Positions 51,700 to 61,000 of a stretch of DNA of 64,000 nt are shown in pieces. The translations under genes and the position numbers were made by a program. The stretch covers positions 186,001 to 250,000 of the forward strand of contig NZ_ASTG01000003.1 in assembly GCF_000412635.1 (NCBI RefSeq). The letters run 5' to 3'. The first letter of the stretch is position 1, and each line of letters starts with the position of its first letter. The notes beneath the pieces were generated by a model that was given only the letters and a program-made list of their open reading frames with translations, searched no databases and was not told the origin of the DNA. Source of the stretch: Sphingobium bisphenolivorans. Its GTDB lineage: Bacteria; Pseudomonadota; Alphaproteobacteria; Sphingomonadales; Sphingomonadaceae.

Positions 51700-54600
51700 C
51701 GGTCATGGCCTGCTGCAATGGGGGTATGCTCCGCTTGCGAAGCGCCGGGACAGGGTGGGGATCGCCGGCCGATCCGGATCAGCACTTCGTCCAGCGCGTT
51801 TTGCATCAAGCGTGCGAGTCTATCGACATGCGGCTTTTGCAGCGCGCTCGAATGACCGCCGGGGACGTCCTCCACCTCTATATGATCGGCGACGCGCCGG
51901 CCCCAGCCCATGGCATGGTCGCCATATTGGTTGGAGAAGGGATGGTCCTCCATGGTGCCGTTCCCCTTGGTCGCTTTGTAGAGCACCACCTTGGGAGAGT
52001 TCACGAGTCCCTGGGGCCGGTGCATGCGGTGCGCGGCCTGATAGAGATCGAGGAAGGGCAGGGCAGCAGGCGCCGCTTCGCCGGTCCGGCTCGCCTGCGC
52101 CACCGCTTCGTCAAGCCGGCGTCGGTCGAGACGGGAGCTGATCTCGTAGCAGACCATGTTGAGAACCTTCCGCAGCAGAGCGGGCCCGGCGGCGGCGACG
52201 CCCGCCAGCGACCCACAGTCCCGCCGCAAGGATTGTGCCGCCCGATGCCAGCGGGACCGCATACCGTGGAAGGGCCGCTCAAGCGCCTCGACATCGGCGG
52301 CGTCAATGATGCCGACATAGGCGACCTCCTCCCCCGCATCCTCCAGCTGCCGCGCTATTTCCATCGCAATCACGCCGCCCGCGCACAAGCCGGCGATCAT
52401 ATAGGGTCCGTTCGGCTGCACCTGCCGCAGGCGCGTGACATGGCCCCGCGCCATGTCGGCGATGCTGGAATGGACGAAGCTGCCGTCGGGGTGGCGCTCG
52501 GGCTGGATGCCGTAGACCGATGGTCCGTCGAGTTGCAGCGCGAGCGTGCGGTAGAGCAACGTCTCGCCCAGCCCGTCATGAACCAGGAACAACGCGCCCG
52601 GTTCATAACCTGCGTGCAGCAGCAGGATGCCGGGGGCGGGCGATCCCGGCAGTGCCTCCGCACTCTCTTCCGATGGACTGTCGGTGGGGCAGATCAGCGC
52701 CGCCAGCCGCGCCAGCGTTGGCGCCTCGATCAGGGCGGTCAGCGGCAATGGCTGCCCGAACTGCTTGCGCAGCCGGTTGATCAGCTGCACCGCCAGCAGC
52801 GAATGACCGCCCAGGTCGAAGAAATCGTCGCCCCGCCGGATTGCGCCCGCACCCAGCATGTCCTGCCAAATGGCGGCGATGGCGCGTTCGGTATCGGTGC
52901 GAGGAAGGTCCTCTGCCGGCACGCCTGACCCCGATGTTGGGGCCTTGGCAGTGGTCGCTGGCGCACGCATCCGGTCCAGCATCGGCATCAGGCTCTGCGG
53001 GGAAACAATGATCTGCGGCGCAGCGCGTGCGGCCAGGATGCGGTCGATGACCTCCATACCGTCGCAACAGGACAGACCCTGCGAGCCTGATCTGGACTGG
53101 CTGATGGTGGCCGGGTTACCCCCACCCAGCGCCTGCGCCTCCCGCACGCGCATCATGGTGAACCCTTCGATCTCCGCCAGCACCTGTCCCTGCATGGAAG
53201 CGATGCTGATGTCGAAAGTGGCAACCTCTCCGGCTTGCGTGGCGCCATGGCGCAGCCGGACATGGCTCATGATCTGGGCGGGCAAGGGCGCGATCAGCCG
53301 CAGCCGTCCATAGGAGGCCGGCGCATAGAATTCGCTTGTCGCCTCAAAGCCGGGGATCAGCATTTGCGCGCCGGCCGTTGCGAAGTCCAGCAGCGCGGGG
53401 TGGAGCGCCATCTGGCGCAGGTCGCCGTGGAAGTCCTTGCCCAGTCTGAGGTCGATCAGCGCCTCGCCCTGTCCGACATGGACGCCTACGATATTCTGCC
53501 AGCGGGGCCCGAAATGCAGATGCGCCGCCGATCCCGCCGCATGGGTGCCGCTTGTCTGGCTACAGCGCGCCAGCAGCATGTCGCGATCCAGTCTGCGGGC
53601 GTCTTCCGGTGTGCCGATCAGCGCATAGCCGCGGGCATGTTCCGTCCACGGATCGCTTTCCGTCGCCGCGCTGTCGCGTCCCATGATATGGACTCGCCAC
53701 AGATCGCCTCCTTGGTGCAGCAGATCGACCTGCATATCACGCGTCGCCTCGTCCCCAACGGCGAAGGGCTCCAGGAACATGAGTTCGCGCAGCTCGAACG
53801 GGCGATGGCGCGCGATGCCCTGGAACGCCTGCCGCACGATCTCCACCAGGCCGGACCCCGGCACCAGCGCCGCGCCGCTGCTCAGCCGGTGTTCGTCGAG
53901 CAGCCAGTGGGTGGAGGGCGACAGCCGCGCCGCTACCGTGCGCCGCATCGGTGTATCGGTGAGCAACTGATCGAAGAAACCGGCCTCCATCCGCCGCACT
54001 TCGGCCGTCTGGGGGCGAGGGGGCGGGGCGAGCGGCCCGACGGCCATGCCCACCTCCTGCCAGCGCGGCCAGCCGACCGCCATCACCGCCGTCGCACCAC
54101 GCCCCGCCCGATGCCGCGCATAGCTGTCGAGGAAGGCGTTGGCTGCGGCATAATCCACTTGTCCGCCAAGGCCCGCGATGGCGCTGACGGAGGAGAAGAG
54201 CATCAGGAAATCAGGCGGTTCCCGTCCCAACGCCGCCTCAAGCGCGAGCGTGCCCGCAATCTTGGGCTTCAGCACCGCGGCCGCGCTCTCGGCACTCTTC
54301 AGCGCGATAGGGCCATCGTCCAGCACGCCCGCCGCATGGAACACGCCGTCTATGCCGCCGAAACGCGCCCGCGCCGCCGTTACCGCGCGCTTCATCGCCC
54401 GTACGTCGCTGATGTCCGCCTGGAGCAGCAGAACCTCCGCTCCTTTTTCTTCCAGCGCGCGGACCTGCCGGATGCGCTGGCTCAGCATGTCGCCGGGCGA
54501 GAGCCGGTCCAGAAGATCGACCCATTGCTCGCGGGGAGGAAGAGCCGACCGCGACAACAGCGCCAATCGCGCGCCGACGCTTTCAAACAGATGCTCTGCG

Positions 54601-57600
54601 ATGCGCAGCGCGATACCGCCGAGGCCGCCGGTGATCAGATAGGTCCCACCCGGCCGCAGCCGCCCGCGATCACGCTCGGCCAGAGCCATCGGCTCGAACG
54701 TTTCGACCCAGCGTTCCAGCCGCCGATAGGCGACGACCGCTGCGGGTTGCTCCGCCGCGGCCTCCGCAATGATCGCCGCCGCCAGATCCTCGCTCTGCTC
54801 CGGCCCGTCGGGCAGGTCTATGTCGATCGCGACCGCGCGGATATTCGGGAATTCCGTGGGCAAGACGCGGCAGGGGCCAAGCGCCGCCGCCTTGACGGGA
54901 TCGCCGCCGGCCTCGTCACAGACGCGCTGCATGCCCGTCGACACCAGCGCGATCGTCAGGGCGCGATCGATTCCCGCTTCGCCGATCGCCCGCGCCAGAT
55001 AGAAGAGCGACCAGAAGCCCCGCTGCAAACTCCTGTCAGCACCGCCGCGCCGGTCGTCCCCAACCAACCAATGATGAAAGATGCGCTCCGGCATCCCGCC
55101 CTGGCGCTCCAAGTGAGCCACCAACTGGGCATAATCACCGGCCTCGGCGGGGTTCATCGTCACCATGCCCCCGGTCGCGCGGAAACGCTTGCCCGCCTGC
55201 ACCGTCGTCACATCGCAGCCCGCGCGCCGCAGCCGCGCCGCCAGTGCCGCGCCGACACCCTTCTCATCCAGGAAGAGCAACGCCCCCGCCGCTTCGTCAC
55301 CCGCTTCGCCGACCGGCGCGCGCTGCCAGGCCGGCTGATAGAACCAGTTGGCTTTGTCGGGATGGTCGATCAGTTCGACATCCTGGCCGTGATCCTGCGC
55401 GCCGGCCTTGCCCGGCTCGATCCAGTGGCGCTGCCGTTCGAAGCGATAGCTGGGCAGCGGCACGCGCCGCCGCCGTTCGCCGCGCCGCAACGTTTCCCAA
55501 GGCACGTCGAACCCCGCCGTCCACAAGCCGCCCAGCGTGCGCAGCATATAGGCTAGATCGTCATAGACCTCATCGGGATGGCGGAGCGAATTGAACACCG
55601 CCTGTTCCGGCGCACGCGCGCGATGCTGCCGCGCCAGGCTGGTGAGTGTCCGCCCCGGTCCCACCTCCAGCAGCAGATGTCCTGCCGGCAGCAGCCGGTC
55701 GAGCGCCGCGTCGAAGCGCACCGTCTCGCGCAAGTGGCGCACCCAGTAATCGGGTGTCGTCACATCCTCAGCCCCCGCCCAATCGCCCGTCAGGCAGGAC
55801 AGGAAGCGGCGGCGCGGCCTTTCCATGGCGATGGCCGCAACGAGCTGGCGGAAGGGGGCGAGAATCGGCTCCAGCATGTGCGAATGGGCCGCGACCGAGA
55901 TCGCAACCTGCTGGCTGGTGATCCCGTCCGCCTCCAGCGCTTCTCGCAGCCGCTCTATGGCACCGATCGCACCGGATGCCACCGTCAGCGCGCCGCCATT
56001 GACCGCCGCGATAGACAGGTCGGGGCCGAGATAAGGGCGCAGCTTCTCTTCCGGCAGCGGCACGCTCAACATGCGGCCGGGCGGCAAAGTCTCGAACAGT
56101 TCCGCACGGCCGAGCGCCAGCTTGAGCGCCGACCGCAAGTCGAACACCCCTGCCAGATGGGCCGCGACATATTCGCCCATGCTGTGGCCCAGCATCGCGT
56201 CAGGCTCCACGCCCCAATCCATCCACAGGCGCGCGGTGGCATATTGAACCGTGAAGAGCAGCGGCAGGCCGGTCGCGGGCCGCTGCATCGCCGCCTTATC
56301 ATCGGAGGTGAGCAGCAGCGTCCGAAAGTCGGCCGTGCTCAGTTCGGCAAGGATCGGGAGGCACTGGTCCACTGCCTCGCGGAAGACGCTCTCCGCCTCG
56401 TAGAGGTCACGCGCCATCCCCACATATTGCGCGCCACCGCCCGCGAAGAGGAAGGCGACCTTGCGGCCGCTGGTCGTGCAATGGCGGTTCAAGGCGAAAA
56501 CAGACTCTGGGTCACGCAGCGCCACCGCCGCCTCTGCATGGCCTGGCGCGACGACTACGCGTCGATGCGCCAGCGCCTTGCGGCCGCTTTGCAGCGTGAA
56601 GGCGACATCCGCCAGCGCCTGCTCGCCATGCTCTTTCAGATGGTCAGCCAAGGCCTGCGCGTTGGCGTCGAGCGCGGCGGGGGAAGCGGCCGATTGCACC
56701 AGCAGCTGCCAGCGCCGCTTAGCCGGATCGGACGGCAATGGCGAAGGCGCCTCTTCCATAACAACATGCGCATTGGTGCCACCCACGCCGAGCGAACTTA
56801 CCCCAGCGCGCAACGGCATGCCCGCGACCCCCTCCCAGTGCCGCAGCCGATCGTTGACGAAAAAGGGCGACCGGTCCAACCCGCAGGCGGGATTGTCCCG
56901 GTCATGGTTGAGCGAGGGCGGCAACTCGCGATGCTGAAGAGCGAGGGCGACCTTGATGAAACTCGCCACCCCCGCGGCCGTGTCGGTATGGCCGATATTG
57001 GGCTTCACCGAACCTATGCCGCAATAGCCGACCGCGTCGGTGTCGCTGCGGAAGGCCTGAGTCAGCGCCGCGACCTCGATCGGGTCGCCGACCGGCGTGC
57101 CGGTGCCATGCGCCTCGACATAGCTGATCGAGCGAGCATCGACATTGGCGATGCTCAGCGCCTCGGAAATGGCGCGCGCCTGTCCATCGACACTGGGCGC
57201 CAGATAGCTGACCTTGCCCAGCCCGTCATTATTGACGGCGGAACTGCGCACGACGGCGTGGATATGGTCACCATCCTCCATCGCGTCCCGCAGCCGGCGC
57301 AGCACCACCACGCCCGCGCCGCTGCCGAAGATCGTTCCTGCCGCGTCCGCATCGAAGGCGCGGCAGTGGCCGTCGGGCGAGAGAATTTCCCCGGGTTCGT
57401 AGCGATAGCCCTGACCATGCGGCATCTCGATCGTAACGCCGCCCGCCAGCGCCATGTCGCTCTCGCCGTTCAGCAGGCTCTGCATCGCCATATGGATCGC
57501 GACGAGAGAAGTGGAACAGGCCGTCTGCACATTGACGCTCGGCCCCTTGAGGTCGAGCAGATAGGAGGCGCGGGTCGCCAGAAAATCCTTGTCGTTGCCG

Positions 57601-58091
57601 GTATGCCGCATCAGGAAGAAGCCGACCTTGTGCACCAGATCGGGGTTGGTCAGCAGATTATAGGGCAGATAGGCATTGTGCCCTGATCCGGCGAACACAC
57701 CGATCGCCCCGCTGAACTGGTCGGGAGCATGGCCCGCATTTTCCAGCGCCGCCCAGGCGCATTGCAGGAAGTGGCGATGCTGCGGGTCCATGATCGCGGC
57801 ATCGCGGGCGCTGAGGCCGAACAGGGTAGCGTCGAACATCTCCATGTCCGGCATCGGCGCGCCGACCGGAACATAATGGGGATCGGCCAGCGCGCGGGGA
57901 TCGACCCCCGCCGCGAGTAGTTCCGCCTCACTAAAGCGCGTGATCGACTCCCGCCCCTCGCGCAGGTTCGTCCAATAGCTTTCCAGATCGGGCGCCCCGG
58001 CGAAGCGGCACGCCATGCCGACGACCGCGATATGGGCATCGAAATCGGGGTCGCCCTGATTCATCCCCGGCCAGCTCGCATGCTGATCCAT
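51696..58091 (-). CDS. type I polyketide synthase, one module KS-AT-KR-DH-ACP-TE
   Basis: 2131 residues. KS about 20-450 with active Cys192 in TACSTS, His328 (EAHGTGT) and His368 (NIGHTD). AT about 545-825 with Ser637 in GHSMGEY and AAHSHM at the specificity loop, compatible with malonyl-CoA. KR from about 1150 with TGGLGGIA and YAAANAF (Tyr1314). DH about 1390-1650 with His1401 (HRLSSGAALVPG) and Asp1569 (HPALLDF). ACP Ser1764 (GGHSLLAV). TE about 1820-2100 with Cys1903 in GLCAGG and His2080. KR before DH is unusual, and there is no ER or methyltransferase. All catalytic residues are present. The start overlaps the NRPS stop (TGATG). Confidence 0.93.
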   Translation of the reverse strand: MDQHASWPGMNQGDPDFDAHIAVVGMACRFAGAPDLESYWTNLREGRESITRFSEAELLAAGVDPRALADPHYVPVGAPMPDMEMFDATLFGLSARDAAIMDPQHRHFLQCAWAALENAGHAPDQFSGAIGVFAGSGHNAYLPYNLLTNPDLVHKVGFFLMRHTGNDKDFLATRASYLLDLKGPSVNVQTACSTSLVAIHMAMQSLLNGESDMALAGGVTIEMPHGQGYRYEPGEILSPDGHCRAFDADAAGTIFGSGAGVVVLRRLRDAMEDGDHIHAVVRSSAVNNDGLGKVSYLAPSVDGQARAISEALSIANVDARSISYVEAHGTGTPVGDPIEVAALTQAFRSDTDAVGYCGIGSVKPNIGHTDTAAGVASFIKVALALQHRELPPSLNHDRDNPACGLDRSPFFVNDRLRHWEGVAGMPLRAGVSSLGVGGTNAHVVMEEAPSPLPSDPAKRRWQLLVQSAASPAALDANAQALADHLKEHGEQALADVAFTLQSGRKALAHRRVVVAPGHAEAAVALRDPESVFALNRHCTTSGRKVAFLFAGGGAQYVGMARDLYEAESVFREAVDQCLPILAELSTADFRTLLLTSDDKAAMQRPATGLPLLFTVQYATARLWMDWGVEPDAMLGHSMGEYVAAHLAGVFDLRSALKLALGRAELFETLPPGRMLSVPLPEEKLRPYLGPDLSIAAVNGGALTVASGAIGAIERLREALEADGITSQQVAISVAAHSHMLEPILAPFRQLVAAIAMERPRRRFLSCLTGDWAGAEDVTTPDYWVRHLRETVRFDAALDRLLPAGHLLLEVGPGRTLTSLARQHRARAPEQAVFNSLRHPDEVYDDLAYMLRTLGGLWTAGFDVPWETLRRGERRRRVPLPSYRFERQRHWIEPGKAGAQDHGQDVELIDHPDKANWFYQPAWQRAPVGEAGDEAAGALLFLDEKGVGAALAARLRRAGCDVTTVQAGKRFRATGGMVTMNPAEAGDYAQLVAHLERQGGMPERIFHHWLVGDDRRGGADRSLQRGFWSLFYLARAIGEAGIDRALTIALVSTGMQRVCDEAGGDPVKAAALGPCRVLPTEFPNIRAVAIDIDLPDGPEQSEDLAAAIIAEAAAEQPAAVVAYRRLERWVETFEPMALAERDRGRLRPGGTYLITGGLGGIALRIAEHLFESVGARLALLSRSALPPREQWVDLLDRLSPGDMLSQRIRQVRALEEKGAEVLLLQADISDVRAMKRAVTAARARFGGIDGVFHAAGVLDDGPIALKSAESAAAVLKPKIAGTLALEAALGREPPDFLMLFSSVSAIAGLGGQVDYAAANAFLDSYARHRAGRGATAVMAVGWPRWQEVGMAVGPLAPPPRPQTAEVRRMEAGFFDQLLTDTPMRRTVAARLSPSTHWLLDEHRLSSGAALVPGSGLVEIVRQAFQGIARHRPFELRELMFLEPFAVGDEATRDMQVDLLHQGGDLWRVHIMGRDSAATESDPWTEHARGYALIGTPEDARRLDRDMLLARCSQTSGTHAAGSAAHLHFGPRWQNIVGVHVGQGEALIDLRLGKDFHGDLRQMALHPALLDFATAGAQMLIPGFEATSEFYAPASYGRLRLIAPLPAQIMSHVRLRHGATQAGEVATFDISIASMQGQVLAEIEGFTMMRVREAQALGGGNPATISQSRSGSQGLSCCDGMEVIDRILAARAAPQIIVSPQSLMPMLDRMRAPATTAKAPTSGSGVPAEDLPRTDTERAIAAIWQDMLGAGAIRRGDDFFDLGGHSLLAVQLINRLRKQFGQPLPLTALIEAPTLARLAALICPTDSPSEESAEALPGSPAPGILLLHAGYEPGALFLVHDGLGETLLYRTLALQLDGPSVYGIQPERHPDGSFVHSSIADMARGHVTRLRQVQPNGPYMIAGLCAGGVIAMEIARQLEDAGEEVAYVGIIDAADVEALERPFHGMRSRWHRAAQSLRRDCGSLAGVAAAGPALLRKVLNMVCYEISSRLDRRRLDEAVAQASRTGEAAPAALPFLDLYQAAHRMHRPQGLVNSPKVVLYKATKGNGTMEDHPFSNQYGDHAMGWGRRVADHIEVEDVPGGHSSALQKPHVDRLARLMQNALDEVLIRIGRRSPPCPGASQAEHTPIAAGHDR

Positions 58092-61000
58092 CAGATCGAA
58101 CTCCGATCGCCGGTCGCCATGACGTTGCGCGCCATCGCCCGCCGCGCGATGGCGGCGCGACGCCCCTCGGCACGGGCAAGGCCTTGCTGCGCTGCCAGAT
58201 CGTCCGCCGTACCACTCGCCAGATGCGCCGCGAGCGTGCGGATCGTCGGGAAGCGGAAGATGTCCGTCAGCGCCATCTGGCAGTTGAGCTCAGCCGTCAG
58301 CCGTCGATGCATCTGCACCGCCAGCAGTGAATGGCCGCCCGCATCGAAGAAATTGTCGAGCGAACCGATGCTCTCCAGCTTCAGAACGTCGCGCCAGACC
58401 GCCGCGATGCGTGCTTCCATGCCATCTTCCGGCGCGACGAACGCCTTCTGCGACACCGGTGCTGCGCGCTCCGGACGGGGGAGGGCGTTGCGGTCGATCT
58501 TGCCATTGGGCGTATGCGGCAGGCGCTGGAGGCCGACATAATGGGTCGGCACCATGAAGTCGGGCAGCTCCGCCCGCAGCCGCTCGCGCATGGGGCCAAA
58601 GTCGTGATTGGCCGCAAGCGGCGCGGCATAGGCAACCAGCATCTGTTCGCCATCGTCGGAGCGGATGGCGGTGACGACCGCCTCGCCGACTTCGCTCATC
58701 TGATGCAACAGCGCCTCGATTTCGCCCAGCTCGATGCGATAGCCGCGTATCTTCACTTGATGGTCGAGCCGTCCGAGGAACTCCAGCGTCCCGTCACGCC
58801 GCCTGCGCCCAAGGTCGCCCGTGCGATAGAGCCGCGCGCCCGGCTCGGCGGGGTCGGCGACAAAGCGCTCTGCCGTCAGTTCAGGACGGTTGAGATAGCC
58901 CCGCACGACGCCAGCGCCGCCGATGAGGATCTCGCCCGGCACCCCGCTTGGCAGCGGCCTCTGGCGGCTGTCCATGATCGCGATCGACTGGTTGGCAAGC
59001 GGCGCGCCCAAGGGAACAGCCCCGCCTTTCGTCACGCGATGCACCGCCGACCAGATCGTCGTCTCGGTGGGACCGTACATATTGGTGACCTTGCCCCTGA
59101 CCAGCCCGCTCAACTCTTCCGCCAGATCGGGCGGGAAAGCCTCACCGCCAATCATCAGATGATCGAGTGCGGCGATATGCGGCCGCGCACCCGGCTCGGC
59201 GAGCAGCATGCGCATCATCGATGGCGTGCATTGCAGATGCGTGACCTGATGCCGTTCCATTAGCGCGGCGATCGGCTCAGCTTCCTCATGCGAAGCGTCG
59301 GTGCACAGCTGTCGCAGTTGGTTGAGCCAAGGCAGATGCGCCAGCACTTGTCTGCTCTCCACGCCGAAATCGATCAGGCTGGCAATCTCATCGACGCCGA
59401 CCGCCCGCAGCCGGTCGACCATGGCCACGCATTGCTCGGGCGTGCCGAACAGGCCATTGCCCTCGAAATAGCGGTCGAAGGCATGCTCCAGCAGCATTTC
59501 CATCTCTTCGGCCGTCAGGCTCTCGAACTCGGCGTTCGATACGGAATCGGCCATGCCTGCCCGCCGCTTGAAGGCGGGGAAGGACCAGGCATATTGCTTC
59601 ACCAGACTGGTCGCCGTGCGCAGATAGGCAATCAGCGGCTGGCGGACGATCTCCCGTATTGCGTCGGCATCAGGCCCGACGAAGCTGTGCAGCATCAGCG
59701 TGACCTGGCCCTCTCCCGCATGTCCCGCCTCGCGCCGCGCAGCCCGATAGACGCGGATCTTCTCCGCCAGTTCGTCCACCGATTGGCCGAGCAGATGGGT
59801 CAGGATCGACGCGCCCGCCCGTCCCGCCGCCGCAAAGGTTTCCGCATTGCCGGCCGACGTGATCCAATAGGGCAGTTCGGCCTGTATCGGGCGGGGCAGG
59901 GTGGTCACCTCCACAGGCCCGGTCGGCCCGTCGAAGCTGCGCGCTTCCCCCCGCCACAAGCCGCGCACTGCGTCCAGATCGCGCAGCAACGCCGCGTTCC
60001 GATCCGCATAATTTTCCGGACGCAGCACGAAGTCATTGGGCTGCCACCCGGACGCGAAGGCGATGCCGACCCGCCCGCCGGAGATATTGTCCACCACCGA
60101 CCATTCCTCCGCCACGCGCGCGGGATGGTGCAGCGGCAGGACGACGCTGCCGCCCCTGATCTGCACGCGGCTGGTAATCGCGGCAACCGCGGCCCCCGCG
60201 ACGGCGGGATTGGGGTAGAGGCCGCCAAAGGCATGGAAATGCCGCTCCGGTGTCCACACCGCTGCAAAGCCGTTCTGGTCGGCGAAGCGCGCGCCCTCCA
60301 GCAGCAGCCGGTATTTTTCAGTCGCGTCACTGGCCTCGTCCGCCGCGAAATAAAAGAGGCTGAAGTCCATTGGGCGGCGCGGGGGCGCGGCGGGCTTCAT
60401 TTCGTTGCCGGTGGCCAGCACCACATGCAGGCCGCGGGTCAGCGTCCAGCACAGCTCCAGCACACTGATGTCGAAGCTGAGGCTCGTGACGGCCAGCCAG
60501 TTGCCTTGGCGAGCGATATGCTGGTCCATGCCGGCGAAGAAATTGACGACATTGCGATGCTCGACCATCACGCCCTTGGGCTTGCCGGTCGATCCGGAGG
60601 TGAAGATCACATAGGCAAGATTGTCCGGCCCGCTGGAGGCGGGGAGGGCGCTGTCATCCTCCGCCGTGATGGCGCTCCACTCGCTGTCGATGCAGATCGC
60701 GCTCCCCTGTCCCAGCAGGGGAAGCAGCTGCGATCGGGTGATGATCACCTTGAGCGCCGCGTCCTCGATCATGTGCCTGATCCGGGGTGCAGGATAGGCG
60801 GGATCGAGCGGCACATAGGCACCTCCCGCCTTCCATATCCCCATTAGTGCAACGATCAGGTCGAGCGATCGGTCACAATGCAGCCCAACCAGCACGTCCG
60901 GCCCTACGCCCCGGCGCTGCAAGTAGCGGCCGAACTGGTTGGACCGCCGATCAAGCTCCTCATAGGTCAGGCTCTCGCCCCGGCAGGTGACCGCGATTGC

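Noticed and set aside
53235..57686. Long plus-strand frames opposite the PKS gene
   Set aside because: They mirror the GC-biased codon positions of the PKS; residues are Arg/His/Gln-rich without domains, while the minus-strand frame has all PKS motifs.
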